Both the position numbers and the translations under genes were made by a program. The notes beneath the pieces are model-generated. The model searched no databases. It saw only the letters and a list, made by a program, of their open reading frames with translations, and was not told the origin of the DNA. A stretch of 64,000 nucleotides of DNA from CAZNXJ01 sp964577115 (lineage in GTDB: Bacteria > Planctomycetota > Planctomycetia > Pirellulales > Pirellulaceae): NCBI GenBank assembly GCA_964577115.1, contig CAZNXJ010000020.1:39274-103273 (forward strand), in the 5' to 3' direction. Position 1 is the stretch's first letter; each line of letters opens with the position of its first letter. This document shows, in pieces, positions 27,659-34,907 of the stretch.

Positions 27659-28006
27659 ATGAAATTAATTATCGCGATCATTCAACCCAGCCGCCTGGAA
27701 GCCGTGAAAGCCGCGCTGACCGAAGTCGAAGTCTTTCGACTCACCGTCATGGACTGCCAGGGCTTCGGTCGGCAGAAAGGTCAGACGGAGTTATATCGCG
27801 GGCATGAGTTCGCGGTGAATCTCGTACGCAAGGTTCAGCTCCAGATCGCGGTGAACGACGAGTTCGTTCAGCCCACCGTCGACGCGATTATCAAAGGCGG
27901 ACGCAGCGGTGAGCGTGGAGAAATCGGCGACGGCAAGATCTTCATTCTTCCCATGGACGACTGCATTCGCATCCGCACCGGCGAGCGCGGGCCGGAAGCG
28001 ATTTAG
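27659..28006 (+). CDS. glnB: P-II nitrogen regulatory protein lacking the uridylylated Tyr
   Basis: A 115-residue P-II signal protein, normally a trimer sensing 2-oxoglutarate and ADP/ATP to control ammonium uptake and glutamine synthetase. It has MKLIIAIIQPSRLEAVKAAL, the T-loop start CQGFGRQKGQTELYRGHEF, and GEIGDGKIFILPMDD with IRTGERG at the C-terminus. Residue 51, the Tyr that GlnD uridylylates in E. coli GlnB (RGAEY), is Phe here (RGHEF), with no length change in the alignment. No amtB or glnA is nearby. The gene overlaps the convergent manA by four bases, so there is no room for a terminator. Confidence 0.92.
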   Translation: MKLIIAIIQPSRLEAVKAALTEVEVFRLTVMDCQGFGRQKGQTELYRGHEFAVNLVRKVQLQIAVNDEFVQPTVDAIIKGGRSGERGEIGDGKIFILPMDDCIRIRTGERGPEAI

Positions 28007-28974
28007 TTTTCGGGCAGCGTCATGACGAGCAGCGTCGCGCGGCCTTGCGGCTGCGCATGGGCGCTTACGCACGCGGGCACCAGCGCCGTTTCACCAAGCT
28101 TCAGCGTGGCGTTCGAGTGCTGCTCGGTCAGGTCCACGCTCCCTTCCAGCACGGAAACGATCAAGACACGCCCGCCTTTGTCCAGGGGGACTGGCTTGTC
28201 GAGCGTCCAGCGTTCGAGCACGAAATAGTCGCAGGCGACCAGCCGCTCGATGTAGGGCTCCGAGCCTTGTTGCGGTACGACGGGATGAATCGGTCCCGCG
28301 CGGTCGTCGAGCACCGCGAGGCCTTGCTCGATGTGCAAGGGACGCGGCTTCCCATCCTTGTCGACGCGATCCCAGTCGTACAGGCGAAACGTCGTGTCGC
28401 TCGCTTGCTGGATTTCGGCGACGACGAGGCCGGCTCCGAGGGCATGCACGACGCCGGCGGGGACGAAGATGCAGTCGCCCACGCGGGGCGTGAATGCGTG
28501 CAGGCAAGCCACCGCGTTGTTGCGCTCGAGCTCGCGCGCGAACGCCTCGCGGTCAACGCCTGCTTTCAGCCCCGCATAGACCTTGGCCTCGGGGTCCGCG
28601 TGCACGATGACCCAGGCTTCGGTTTTGCCGCGATCGGGCGGATCGAGCTTTGCGGCAGCGGCGTCGTTTGGGTGCACCTGGACAGACAGGTTTTGATGCG
28701 CGTCGAGATACTTAAACAGGAGCGGGAATGGTGTCGGCGTATCGCGACCGAGCATCTCTTGGGGAAATTCCTGGCAGAGCTTGCCCAGCGACCATTGGGC
28801 GAACGGCCCGTCCGCGACGATGCTTTGATCGTCGCCGTGATCGACGATTTCCCAGCTTTCAGCGTAATTGTCGCCCTCGCCCAGAGGTTTGCCGAGCACG
28901 GTTTCGAGCCGGCGACCACCCCAGACGTAACGACGGAATTTCGGTTCGAACCGGAGGATCGGAATGCGATTCAT
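28003..28974 (-). CDS. manA: Mannose-6-phosphate isomerase, type I
   Basis: A 323-residue zinc enzyme that interconverts mannose-6-phosphate and fructose-6-phosphate, feeding GDP-mannose synthesis or mannose use. The zinc ligands are visible: Gln99 and His101 (SVQVHPND), Glu119 (KTEAW) and His177 (VPAGVVHALG). The Arg-containing EIQQASDTTFRLYDWDR is also diagnostic, and the length matches the short Bacillus-type enzyme. The ATG encodes MNRIPILRFEPKFRRYVWGGRRLE, a typical N-terminus. It is convergent with glnB (four-base overlap of the stops) and divergent from the gene at 29045. Confidence 0.93.
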   Translation of the reverse strand: MNRIPILRFEPKFRRYVWGGRRLETVLGKPLGEGDNYAESWEIVDHGDDQSIVADGPFAQWSLGKLCQEFPQEMLGRDTPTPFPLLFKYLDAHQNLSVQVHPNDAAAAKLDPPDRGKTEAWVIVHADPEAKVYAGLKAGVDREAFARELERNNAVACLHAFTPRVGDCIFVPAGVVHALGAGLVVAEIQQASDTTFRLYDWDRVDKDGKPRPLHIEQGLAVLDDRAGPIHPVVPQQGSEPYIERLVACDYFVLERWTLDKPVPLDKGGRVLIVSVLEGSVDLTEQHSNATLKLGETALVPACVSAHAQPQGRATLLVMTLPEN

Positions 28975-29044
28975 AGTCGTGCGTTGCTGAGAAGAACGAC
29001 AAGTGGCCGGCTTCCGGTGATTGCATTCGCCCGGAAGGCTCTCA

Positions 29045-29470
29045 ATGATGGTCGGTATGAGTGCCCCGATTGATCTTCTGGGAGTCTATCTGCATTTGGC
29101 GCGGGCGAGTGAATTGCGGCGGCGGCCGCACGTGCGTGACCGGCTGCTCATTATTGCCGGTACGATCGCCGCGCGCATGCACTTGCCGCGCGTTTCTGCC
29201 TATTGTCGGCATCGCGTTCTCCAGCACAATCCGCATCACCTGATCGGGCATTGGGAATCGTGTGAGGAGGCACTCGAGGATCCCGACTTTCTCGTTTTTC
29301 TCCGGCAGCTACAGCGGCGGTATCCGCAGGAAAAAGCGGAACGAATGCTCAGCTCGCTCGGCATCGAGATGGCTCGAGAACGCGCCGTCTATTACTCCGA
29401 CGAAGAATATGCCGTCTCGCTGCTCGGCGCCGACACCGAAACGCTGGATCGACTGTTCGGAACGCGCTAA
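29045..29470 (+). CDS. Conserved hypothetical protein
   Basis: A 141-residue soluble protein: DLLGVYLHLARASELRRRPHVRDRLLIIAGTIAARMHLPRVSAYCRHRVLQHNPHHLIGHWE at the N-terminus, then a helical charged part ending in ADTETLDRLFG. The His/Cys-containing centre (CRHRVLQHNPHHLIGH) could bind a metal, but no known motif fits. It has no signal peptide or membrane helix. The ATG at 29045 has GGAAGG six bases upstream; ATGs at 29048 and 29057 are possible. I do not recognise the family and assign no function. It is divergent from manA. Confidence 0.65.
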   Translation: MMVGMSAPIDLLGVYLHLARASELRRRPHVRDRLLIIAGTIAARMHLPRVSAYCRHRVLQHNPHHLIGHWESCEEALEDPDFLVFLRQLQRRYPQEKAERMLSSLGIEMARERAVYYSDEEYAVSLLGADTETLDRLFGTR

Positions 29471-29605
29471 TCGGCGCCGCGGCGAACGCAATGAAGCCGT
29501 GCGTTCGGCGAGCCGATACGCCTAGTGGGCCTCCCGGTGCGTGGAGGCGATTCCCGCGGCATCGGCAACGCGCTGCTCACCTCCTCCGTTTCCCTGCATC
29601 GGTCC

Positions 29606-30385
29606 ATGTTCGGTTTCCTGCGAAGACGAGCCATGTTTGCGGGCACGCTGGCCGCTGCGGTCGGCGTGCCGTACGTAATGAACGAGCCCGAGTGGCGCAG
29701 CAAACTCGACCAGGTTCTCAAGGCGGTCACCCCCTCGGAATCCGGTGCCGGCGACACGACGTCGGAGTACGGCGCCGGCGGTTATTTGAGCGGGGCAGGG
29801 GAGTGGCCTCCGGGAGCCGTCTCTTATACGCCAGATAGTCCTTTGCCGTTTGGTCAGAGCGTGCCGCCCGCTGGGCAGCCGGTCACCGGGCCGAGCGTCC
29901 AGGATTTCGCGGCCATCCTGCGTTTTGACATCACGCCGCAGTGGGTCCTCGCAAACTGGCCGCGCGTCACGACCGTGCTGTCGGAGTATGAGCTCGAGGG
30001 GCTGCGCGTGCCGCTCGTCAGCGGCACCCGGCTGGACGACGTCGCCGGTTCGCTGACCTACTACTATGATCGCCAGCAACAGCTCCAACGCATTTCCCTC
30101 GAAGGCCATACGGGCGACGCTCGCCGCCTGGCCGATCACGTGCAGCGCTATCTGAACCTCAAGCCCGAGCCGTCGCTCTACGCCGGAATGTTGCTTGCCA
30201 AGTGGAACGGTGTCGCGAAAAGTGCGCTGATTATTCGGCACGCACCGGTCATTCGTGGCGATTCGCCGCACACGCGATTCGAGATCCGCATGGAACTGAA
30301 CCGGCCCGACCTCCACTATCGGCTCAGCGAGCCCATGCTGCGGGAACTCGAACAGGGCCGGCACAGCGCTCGCTGGGGTACCTGA
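29606..30385 (+). CDS. Exported or membrane-tethered hypothetical protein
   Basis: A 259-residue protein with an N-terminal basic-hydrophobic segment (MFGFLRRRAMFAGTLAAAVGVPYVMN) that may be a signal or anchor, then a Gly/Ser/Pro-rich low-complexity stretch (about residues 45-90) and a folded domain from SVQDFAAILRFDITPQWVLANWPRV to the end. The domain appears conserved in planctomycetes, but no function is known to me. The ATG at 29606 is chosen because the hydrophobic segment follows directly; no good ribosome binding site is seen, and starts at 29525 or 29633 are possible. It ends convergently with the dnaA-like gene. Confidence 0.6.
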   Translation: MFGFLRRRAMFAGTLAAAVGVPYVMNEPEWRSKLDQVLKAVTPSESGAGDTTSEYGAGGYLSGAGEWPPGAVSYTPDSPLPFGQSVPPAGQPVTGPSVQDFAAILRFDITPQWVLANWPRVTTVLSEYELEGLRVPLVSGTRLDDVAGSLTYYYDRQQQLQRISLEGHTGDARRLADHVQRYLNLKPEPSLYAGMLLAKWNGVAKSALIIRHAPVIRGDSPHTRFEIRMELNRPDLHYRLSEPMLRELEQGRHSARWGT

Positions 30386-30414
30386 CGCACGGTCCCTGGG
30401 GTTTGAAGCGTTGG

Positions 30415-30435
30415 TCCTCGCCCGCGACGCGAGGA
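30415..30435. terminator. 7-bp hairpin between convergent genes
   Basis: TCCTCGC (30415-30421) and GCGAGGA (30429-30435) pair perfectly around a 7-base loop, 30 bases after the stop at 30385 and 110 bases before the convergent stop at 30546. There is no T run. Confidence 0.35.
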
Positions 30436-30545
30436 ACGAAGACACACGCCGCGTCTCGCGGATTCCGCCGCACGTTCGTCGTGCAGCTCGAAAGCTCTTC
30501 GCCCGGTGTGACGCGAAATCTCTCCGCTGCGGCGCGCTTGGGCGC

Positions 30546-31955
30546 TTAGCCTGTTCGCAGCTTGGATTCGATGCGCCGGATCGCGTCGTCCACGGCACAT
30601 TCGCCGTGGGCGAGCCGTACCGGTGCCTTATGGGACACCCAGCGGTTTACGTTCTTGGCGGCCGAGACCACCGTGCTGTGGCTGCGGCGGCCGAAGTAGC
30701 GGCAGATCTCGGAGAGTCCGGCACGCGTGTGTTTGCGCGCAAGCCACATCGCGAGCATCCGCGGCTGGCTGATCGCCTTCTCCTTCCGTTCGGAATGGAG
30801 CGTTTCCCGTTCGATCCCAAACACGTCGCATACGGCTTCTTCGATATCCGAGAGCCGCACGACAGGCCGCGCGGCCTGGAAGAGGTCGGCAAGCGCGGTT
30901 TCGGCAACGTCCAGCGTAATCGGAGCGTCGTGGGCCTGGCGGTAGGCGGTCAGCCGGTGGACTGCGCCATGGAGCTGGCGAGCGTCGCCGGATAGCCGGC
31001 CGGCGAGCAGATCGAGCACATCGTCGGGTAACCCGCCATGCCGCTCGGCCACATGAGCGACGATGCTCCGCCGCGTCGTCGCACTGGGATAGTCGAGCTG
31101 GCAGACGAGCCCGCCGGACATGCGCCCTCGCAGTTCCGGGTGAATGCCGGTCAGCTCGCCAGGCGACCGATCGGCGGCCAGGACGAGCTGGCGCCGGTCG
31201 CGGAGGAACGAGTCGATCGTGTTTTGAAGCTCGGTCAGCGTCGTGCGCTTGCCGACAAAGAAGTGCAAGTCGTCGATCAGCAGCAGCTCGACATCGCGGT
31301 ACTTGCGGCGGAAGTTCGGTAGCCCACTGCCGTGCAGGGCGTCGAGAAACTGGGTGGTGAACTGTTCGGCCGAGACATATACGACACGGCGCACGCAGCG
31401 CCGCCGGCGCGCTTCCTGCCGGATGGTTTCCAGCAAGTGCGTTTTGCCGCATCCGGTCGGGCCGTAGATAAACAGCGGCGTCGTGCGACCCGGATGCTCG
31501 AGAATCATCTCCGCGGACGTGTAAGCCACCCGGTTCTCGTCTCCTACGATAAAAGGCAGCAGGCTCGACGTCGCCTCCGCCGGCGCGGTCGTCCGAACAG
31601 CGGCGGATTGGCGGCGCCGATCGGCCGGCGCGGACTCACTGGCTCGCACCGCGCGAAGTGCGGGCCGCGAGGCAACGAGCGGATTGCGCGACTCCCGCGG
31701 CGCTTCAGCAACCGTTTGGGGAGCCGCAACGCAAAAACAAACTTCCAGCGGCCGGCCGAGGACTTCGCGAACCACGCTCTCCAGCTCGCGCGAAAATCGC
31801 CGCCGCACTTGCTCGAGCTGAAAATCGTCCGCAGCCGTTACCTCGAGACGCTCGTCGTTCACGTTCAGAACGACGTCCGCGCCAAACCACAATTCAAAGC
31901 GGTCTTGTCCGATGCGAGCCGCCAAAGCGTTACGCATCGTCACCGCGATATCCAT
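30546..31955 (-). CDS. dnaA: Chromosomal replication initiator DnaA-family protein
   Basis: A 469-residue protein with the full DnaA layout: domain I (MRNALAARIGQDRFELWFGADVVL), a basic Arg/Ala-rich linker (about residues 85-130), the AAA+ domain (Walker A YGPTGCGKTHLL near 165, Walker B ELLLIDDLHFF near 225, the HPELRGRMSGGLVCQL sensor/Arg-finger region) and a C-terminal helix-turn-helix domain IV. The domain IV signature reads FGRRSHSTVVSA instead of the canonical GGRDHTTV, so DNA recognition may differ. It could be the main initiator or a paralogue; no dnaN or recF is adjacent. The ATG at 31955 is chosen; a frame extends to 32006. A strong promoter lies upstream at 32137-32164. Confidence 0.82.
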   Translation of the reverse strand: MDIAVTMRNALAARIGQDRFELWFGADVVLNVNDERLEVTAADDFQLEQVRRRFSRELESVVREVLGRPLEVCFCVAAPQTVAEAPRESRNPLVASRPALRAVRASESAPADRRRQSAAVRTTAPAEATSSLLPFIVGDENRVAYTSAEMILEHPGRTTPLFIYGPTGCGKTHLLETIRQEARRRRCVRRVVYVSAEQFTTQFLDALHGSGLPNFRRKYRDVELLLIDDLHFFVGKRTTLTELQNTIDSFLRDRRQLVLAADRSPGELTGIHPELRGRMSGGLVCQLDYPSATTRRSIVAHVAERHGGLPDDVLDLLAGRLSGDARQLHGAVHRLTAYRQAHDAPITLDVAETALADLFQAARPVVRLSDIEEAVCDVFGIERETLHSERKEKAISQPRMLAMWLARKHTRAGLSEICRYFGRRSHSTVVSAAKNVNRWVSHKAPVRLAHGECAVDDAIRRIESKLRTG

Positions 31956-32334
31956 ACCGAGTGCCGTCACTTCCTCACGCGTCCTCTGCGCATACCGCGA
32001 TCGCAAAACGTACCGGAACGAGCAGGCGAGGTTTAGAAAAACCCCTCGGCACGCTGGCGAATGCAGCGCGATTCCTACGATTGAGGCCGGGATCAGCTCC
32101 CGCGTCCGACCTCCTCAGTCATGCCACGAGTCGCCGATTGTACGACTGCTAGCACTGCTGTCAAACGTTCGCGGATCGCAGCGACGTACTTTTCTCGCCA
32201 CCCGCTCTGCGCCCCCACAAAACGTCGAAATTCCCGTGAAGGTTTCGTGAAGATCGTGTGCCGCGGGGAGGTGGAAAACATGTCGCGCGATTCTGTGCCC
32301 GGGGCGTGGCAAGAGAAACCGCACACCGTAAGTG
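31956..32334. other. dnaA leader and promoter region
   Basis: The 379-base gap between dnaA and the GNAT gene (both minus strand) holds a near-consensus promoter (32137-32164), a roughly 175-base leader, and a 9-codon open frame inside the leader (32093-32122, minus, MTEEVGRGS) without a ribosome binding site. A single DnaA-box-like TTTTCCACC lies near 32273-32281 on the minus strand. There is no box cluster or AT-rich stretch to call an origin. Confidence 0.45.
32137..32164 (-). promoter_or_regulatory. Sigma70-type promoter of the dnaA-family gene
   Basis: On the minus strand a perfect -35 TTGACA (32159-32164) is followed after 16 bases by -10 TACAAT (32137-32142, five of six matches). It is one of the best promoters in the window and points at the ATG at 31955. 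Confidence 0.65.
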
Positions 32335-33375
32335 CTAGTGAGGAAGGGATTTTTGTTCACTCTCCAAGAGCTGCTCGACTGACACATGGTTGGCGGAAAC
32401 AGTTACCAGAGTTCGATCGGCCAGCCGCCGGGCGAGCACCTTGCGGCGCGCCCACGGGACGAAGCCTGAGCGGCGATAGACGCGCAGGGCGGGGTGGTTT
32501 TGGCGGTCGACGGCCAGCACCAACTGCTGTCGGCCGGCGCGCCGGACCTCCTGGAGGGCTCGCTCGACGAGTCGCAGTCCCCACCCCCGGCCGCGGTAGG
32601 GCCGAGCGAGGCCCATGTATAGCAGTTCCCAATGACCCGACTCGCCATGCTCCGTCAGAAGCAGGCAGCCCACGTCCTGCCCTTGATGCCGCACGATGAG
32701 CCATCGCGACGGGTCGTACTCGCCGGTCGCCCGGTAGCCGTCCAGCACGTCCGCGGTCGCTCGCCAGCCGTCCAGCCGCGGGCAGTCGAGCGTTGCTTCG
32801 TACGTCGCCTCCACGACCGCCGCCAGCCGCTCGTTGGCGTCCGGAGGGCAGGGAACGAACTCCAGGTCGCTAGCGTCCGTGTGCGGTGGGGAGGCGGGGA
32901 CAGGGGCGAGCAGGTACAGCAGATCGGCGATGTACACGTACCGCTGGCGGTCCAGCCAATCGGCCGTTCGCAGATCCTGCGGATGCAGTGACGCTTGGAG
33001 CAGCTCGACGCGGCTTCTGGCGAGCGATTCGACAAGGGCGTCGTGGAGCGTCGCTGCGGTTGCGAGCGGCTCGCCGACGATCACTTGCGGAGGATACACC
33101 AGTGCGACGCGCCCCGGCGCAGGCTGGCCCAGGACGGCCCCGACGAGCGTTTGAGCTCGGCGAGCAATCCACAGGTGGGCCGTGGCGTCGGTGGTGAGCA
33201 GACGGTGGATTGCCTCGCGATGCTCTTCGCGGACACCGTCGGGAAGATGCGAGGCGAGTAGATCGGCCGCGGCGGACCACCAGCTTGCCCCGACGCGTTC
33301 AACGACGGGCGGCTCGGCCGCGCGGTTTCCCAGCGTACGATCCAACAGCGAACGGTCAGGCAGTGCAACGTTCAC
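32335..33375 (-). CDS. GNAT-family N-acetyltransferase
   Basis: A 346-residue protein whose C-terminal part is a GNAT domain: RHQGQDVGCLLLTEHGESGHWELLYMGL, acetyl-CoA loop ARPYRGRGWGLRLVERAL (near residue 255), AVDRQNHPALRVYRRSGFVPWARR. The N-terminal half (HLWIARRAQTLVGAVLGQPAPGRVALVYPP) looks like a second, degenerate GNAT unit, a two-domain layout seen in several acetyltransferases. The substrate is unknown. The GTG at 33375 is preferred because GGAGAG lies about six bases upstream; the open frame continues to 33480 but would cross the promoter region of the divergent PDZ gene. Confidence 0.78.
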   Translation of the reverse strand: MNVALPDRSLLDRTLGNRAAEPPVVERVGASWWSAAADLLASHLPDGVREEHREAIHRLLTTDATAHLWIARRAQTLVGAVLGQPAPGRVALVYPPQVIVGEPLATAATLHDALVESLARSRVELLQASLHPQDLRTADWLDRQRYVYIADLLYLLAPVPASPPHTDASDLEFVPCPPDANERLAAVVEATYEATLDCPRLDGWRATADVLDGYRATGEYDPSRWLIVRHQGQDVGCLLLTEHGESGHWELLYMGLARPYRGRGWGLRLVERALQEVRRAGRQQLVLAVDRQNHPALRVYRRSGFVPWARRKVLARRLADRTLVTVSANHVSVEQLLESEQKSLPH

Positions 33376-33420
33376 TCGGCTCTCCGAACTTCGCGGTAGG
33401 CTCGCGGCCGCATTGGCCTC

Positions 33421-33426
33421 TATAAT
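33421..33426 (+). promoter_or_regulatory. Consensus -10 element upstream of the PDZ gene
   Basis: TATAAT is a perfect -10 hexamer, 117 bases before the GTG at 33543. The -35 region is weak. It also lies upstream of the divergent GNAT start at 33375. Confidence 0.45.
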
Positions 33427-33542
33427 GGACGCGTGCACAACAGGATGTTCTATGCATCGGGCCGCTGCCCGCCGAACCATAACACGGGGTGAGGCTTGTC
33501 GTTCGAGTAAGTCGAGCCCCCGGCCGTTCAGGAGTCTCAGTC

Positions 33543-34766
33543 GTGCGAAAACAATTTCCCGGCCGGAATTCGCTCGCCGTTGTCCCCCTATTAATCCTCG
33601 CCTTCACTACCGCGGAGGCGGGTGCGCAGTCGTTTCTTGAACGGCTCGAAGCGCGGCTCAGCCAGGGTGCCGCGGCTCTCGCGGAGCAGGCGAACGCGAG
33701 CGAGGCGGAGGTGCCTCAGCCGGAGCTGGAACCGGCCACGCAGGTTCCGGCGGCTGAGCCCGCCGCGCGGCCGCAGGTTGGACGTCGCGGGTATCTCGGG
33801 CTGGTCGGCGACGAAACGCCGGACGCGAGCGGTGTGACGGTGGCGGTTGTGCGACCGGGGAGTCCCGCCGAACGCGCGGGGCTCGTTCCCGGCGATCTCA
33901 TCGTCGCCGTCGATGGAGCCCCCGTCACGCAGCTCGACGATGTCGCGCGGGCGCTCGAACGCGGCTGGGTGGGCAGCCGGGTGGAATTCACGGTGAAGCG
34001 CGGCGAGCGCGAACAGGTGATCCCTGTGACGTTGGGCGAACGGCCGGGCGCCGCAAGCCGCCAGGTGGAGACCTTGCCGGCGCCGACGGATGTGCCGGCC
34101 GCCGCGGATTCACCGCCGGTACTGGGAGTATCGCTCGCCGAGGTTTCCTCGGCGCTACAGCAGCGTTACGGTTTCCGGCTGAACAAGGGGGCGGTGATTA
34201 CCAGTGTGGCACCGGGAACTCCCGCCGAACGATACCGCCTGCCGATTGGAGCGGTCATCGTGGACATTAACGGCGTTGCCATCGAGCGCCCGCAGGATGT
34301 GGAAAACCTGTTGCGCGAGGCTCGGGCGGACGAGCAATGGGAGATCGCGTACTTCACGGGCGCGCAGCGCTACCGGACACGCATCCGGCTGGCCCCGGCT
34401 GCGGCGCCGGCCGCAGCCCCATCTGCCGCTCGGCAACCGTTGGCTCCGGGATCCGAGCTACCGCGAGGACTAGGGAATCGGCTGGAAGGAGGAGGCCGCC
34501 GCCCGCTGCTCGGGCGCCTTGGCCGAGTGCTCGACAATGTTCTGGCAGAAGGCGATCCAGGCGCACTGCTGGACGAATTGGCGCCGGCCGATCTGCCGCA
34601 GATCGACGAACCGCCCCCGGCGGGACCCGCGCTGATCGAGCCGCAGCGTGCCGCACGTCCACAAGGCGAGAACGAAGTTGACATGCTGCGCGAGGAAGTA
34701 CTCATCCTGCGCCAGGAAGTCGAGGAGCTTCGCCGCCGACTCGACGCGCTCGAGCGGAAGGAATAA
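33543..34766 (+). CDS. Exported protein with two PDZ domains and a C-terminal coiled coil
   Basis: A 407-residue protein with a signal peptide (MRKQFPGRNSLAVVPLLILA, cleavage near AGAQ), an Ala/Glu/Pro-rich linker, PDZ domain 1 (about 80-169: RRGYLGLVGDE, VRPGSPAERAGLVPGDLIVAVDG), PDZ domain 2 (about 191-285: LGVSLAEVSSAL, SVAPGTPAERYRLPIGAVIVDING) and a C-terminal coiled coil (about 377-406). There is no protease domain, so it is not HtrA; it probably acts as a periplasmic scaffold or adaptor. The GTG at 33543 has GGAG eight bases upstream. It converges on the oxidoreductase gene at 34908. Confidence 0.78.
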   Translation: MRKQFPGRNSLAVVPLLILAFTTAEAGAQSFLERLEARLSQGAAALAEQANASEAEVPQPELEPATQVPAAEPAARPQVGRRGYLGLVGDETPDASGVTVAVVRPGSPAERAGLVPGDLIVAVDGAPVTQLDDVARALERGWVGSRVEFTVKRGEREQVIPVTLGERPGAASRQVETLPAPTDVPAAADSPPVLGVSLAEVSSALQQRYGFRLNKGAVITSVAPGTPAERYRLPIGAVIVDINGVAIERPQDVENLLREARADEQWEIAYFTGAQRYRTRIRLAPAAAPAAAPSAARQPLAPGSELPRGLGNRLEGGGRRPLLGRLGRVLDNVLAEGDPGALLDELAPADLPQIDEPPPAGPALIEPQRAARPQGENEVDMLREEVLILRQEVEELRRRLDALERKE

Positions 34767-34768
34767 CG

Positions 34769-34812
34769 AACGCGAAAAGAAAAAGGGGAACGGGGACAAT
34801 GCTTTGCCCCGT
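34769..34812 (-). terminator. Intrinsic terminator for the oxidoreductase gene
   Basis: A stem ACGGGG (34790-34795)/CCCCGT (34807-34812) is followed on the minus strand by TCCCCTTTTTCTTTTCG. The position, about 100 bases past the minus-strand stop at 34908 and just after the plus-strand stop at 34766, suits a terminator. Confidence 0.5.
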
Positions 34813-34813
34813 C

Positions 34814-34841
34814 TCCTTCGTCCTTCGCCGTTCGCCGTGGC
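34814..34841 (+). repeat. Heptamer repeat tract TCCTTCG/CCGTTCG
   Basis: Four units of 7 bases follow in register: TCCTTCG, TCCTTCG, CCGTTCG, CCGTGGC. The first two are identical. It belongs to the 7-bp-period family seen in other spacers. Confidence 0.5.
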
Positions 34842-34844
34842 GCA

Positions 34845-34874
34845 GCGCGAGGCCACTTTCGAGTGACCTCGCGC
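34845..34874. terminator. Hairpin with TTCG loop between convergent genes
   Basis: GCGCGAGG (34845-34852) pairs perfectly with CCTCGCGC (34867-34874); inside, CACT pairs with AGTG around a TTCG tetraloop after one mismatch. It lies between the stops at 34766 and 34908 and could serve both strands, although the T run is short (TTTT about ten bases downstream on plus). Confidence 0.5.
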
Positions 34875-34907
34875 AGGCTCGGTTTTCCGCTTCGCCAGGA
34901 TCAGGCT

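Noticed and set aside
31956..32334. Replication origin next to dnaA
   Set aside because: Only one weak DnaA-box-like site is visible, with no box cluster or AT-rich unwinding region. GC skew was not computed.
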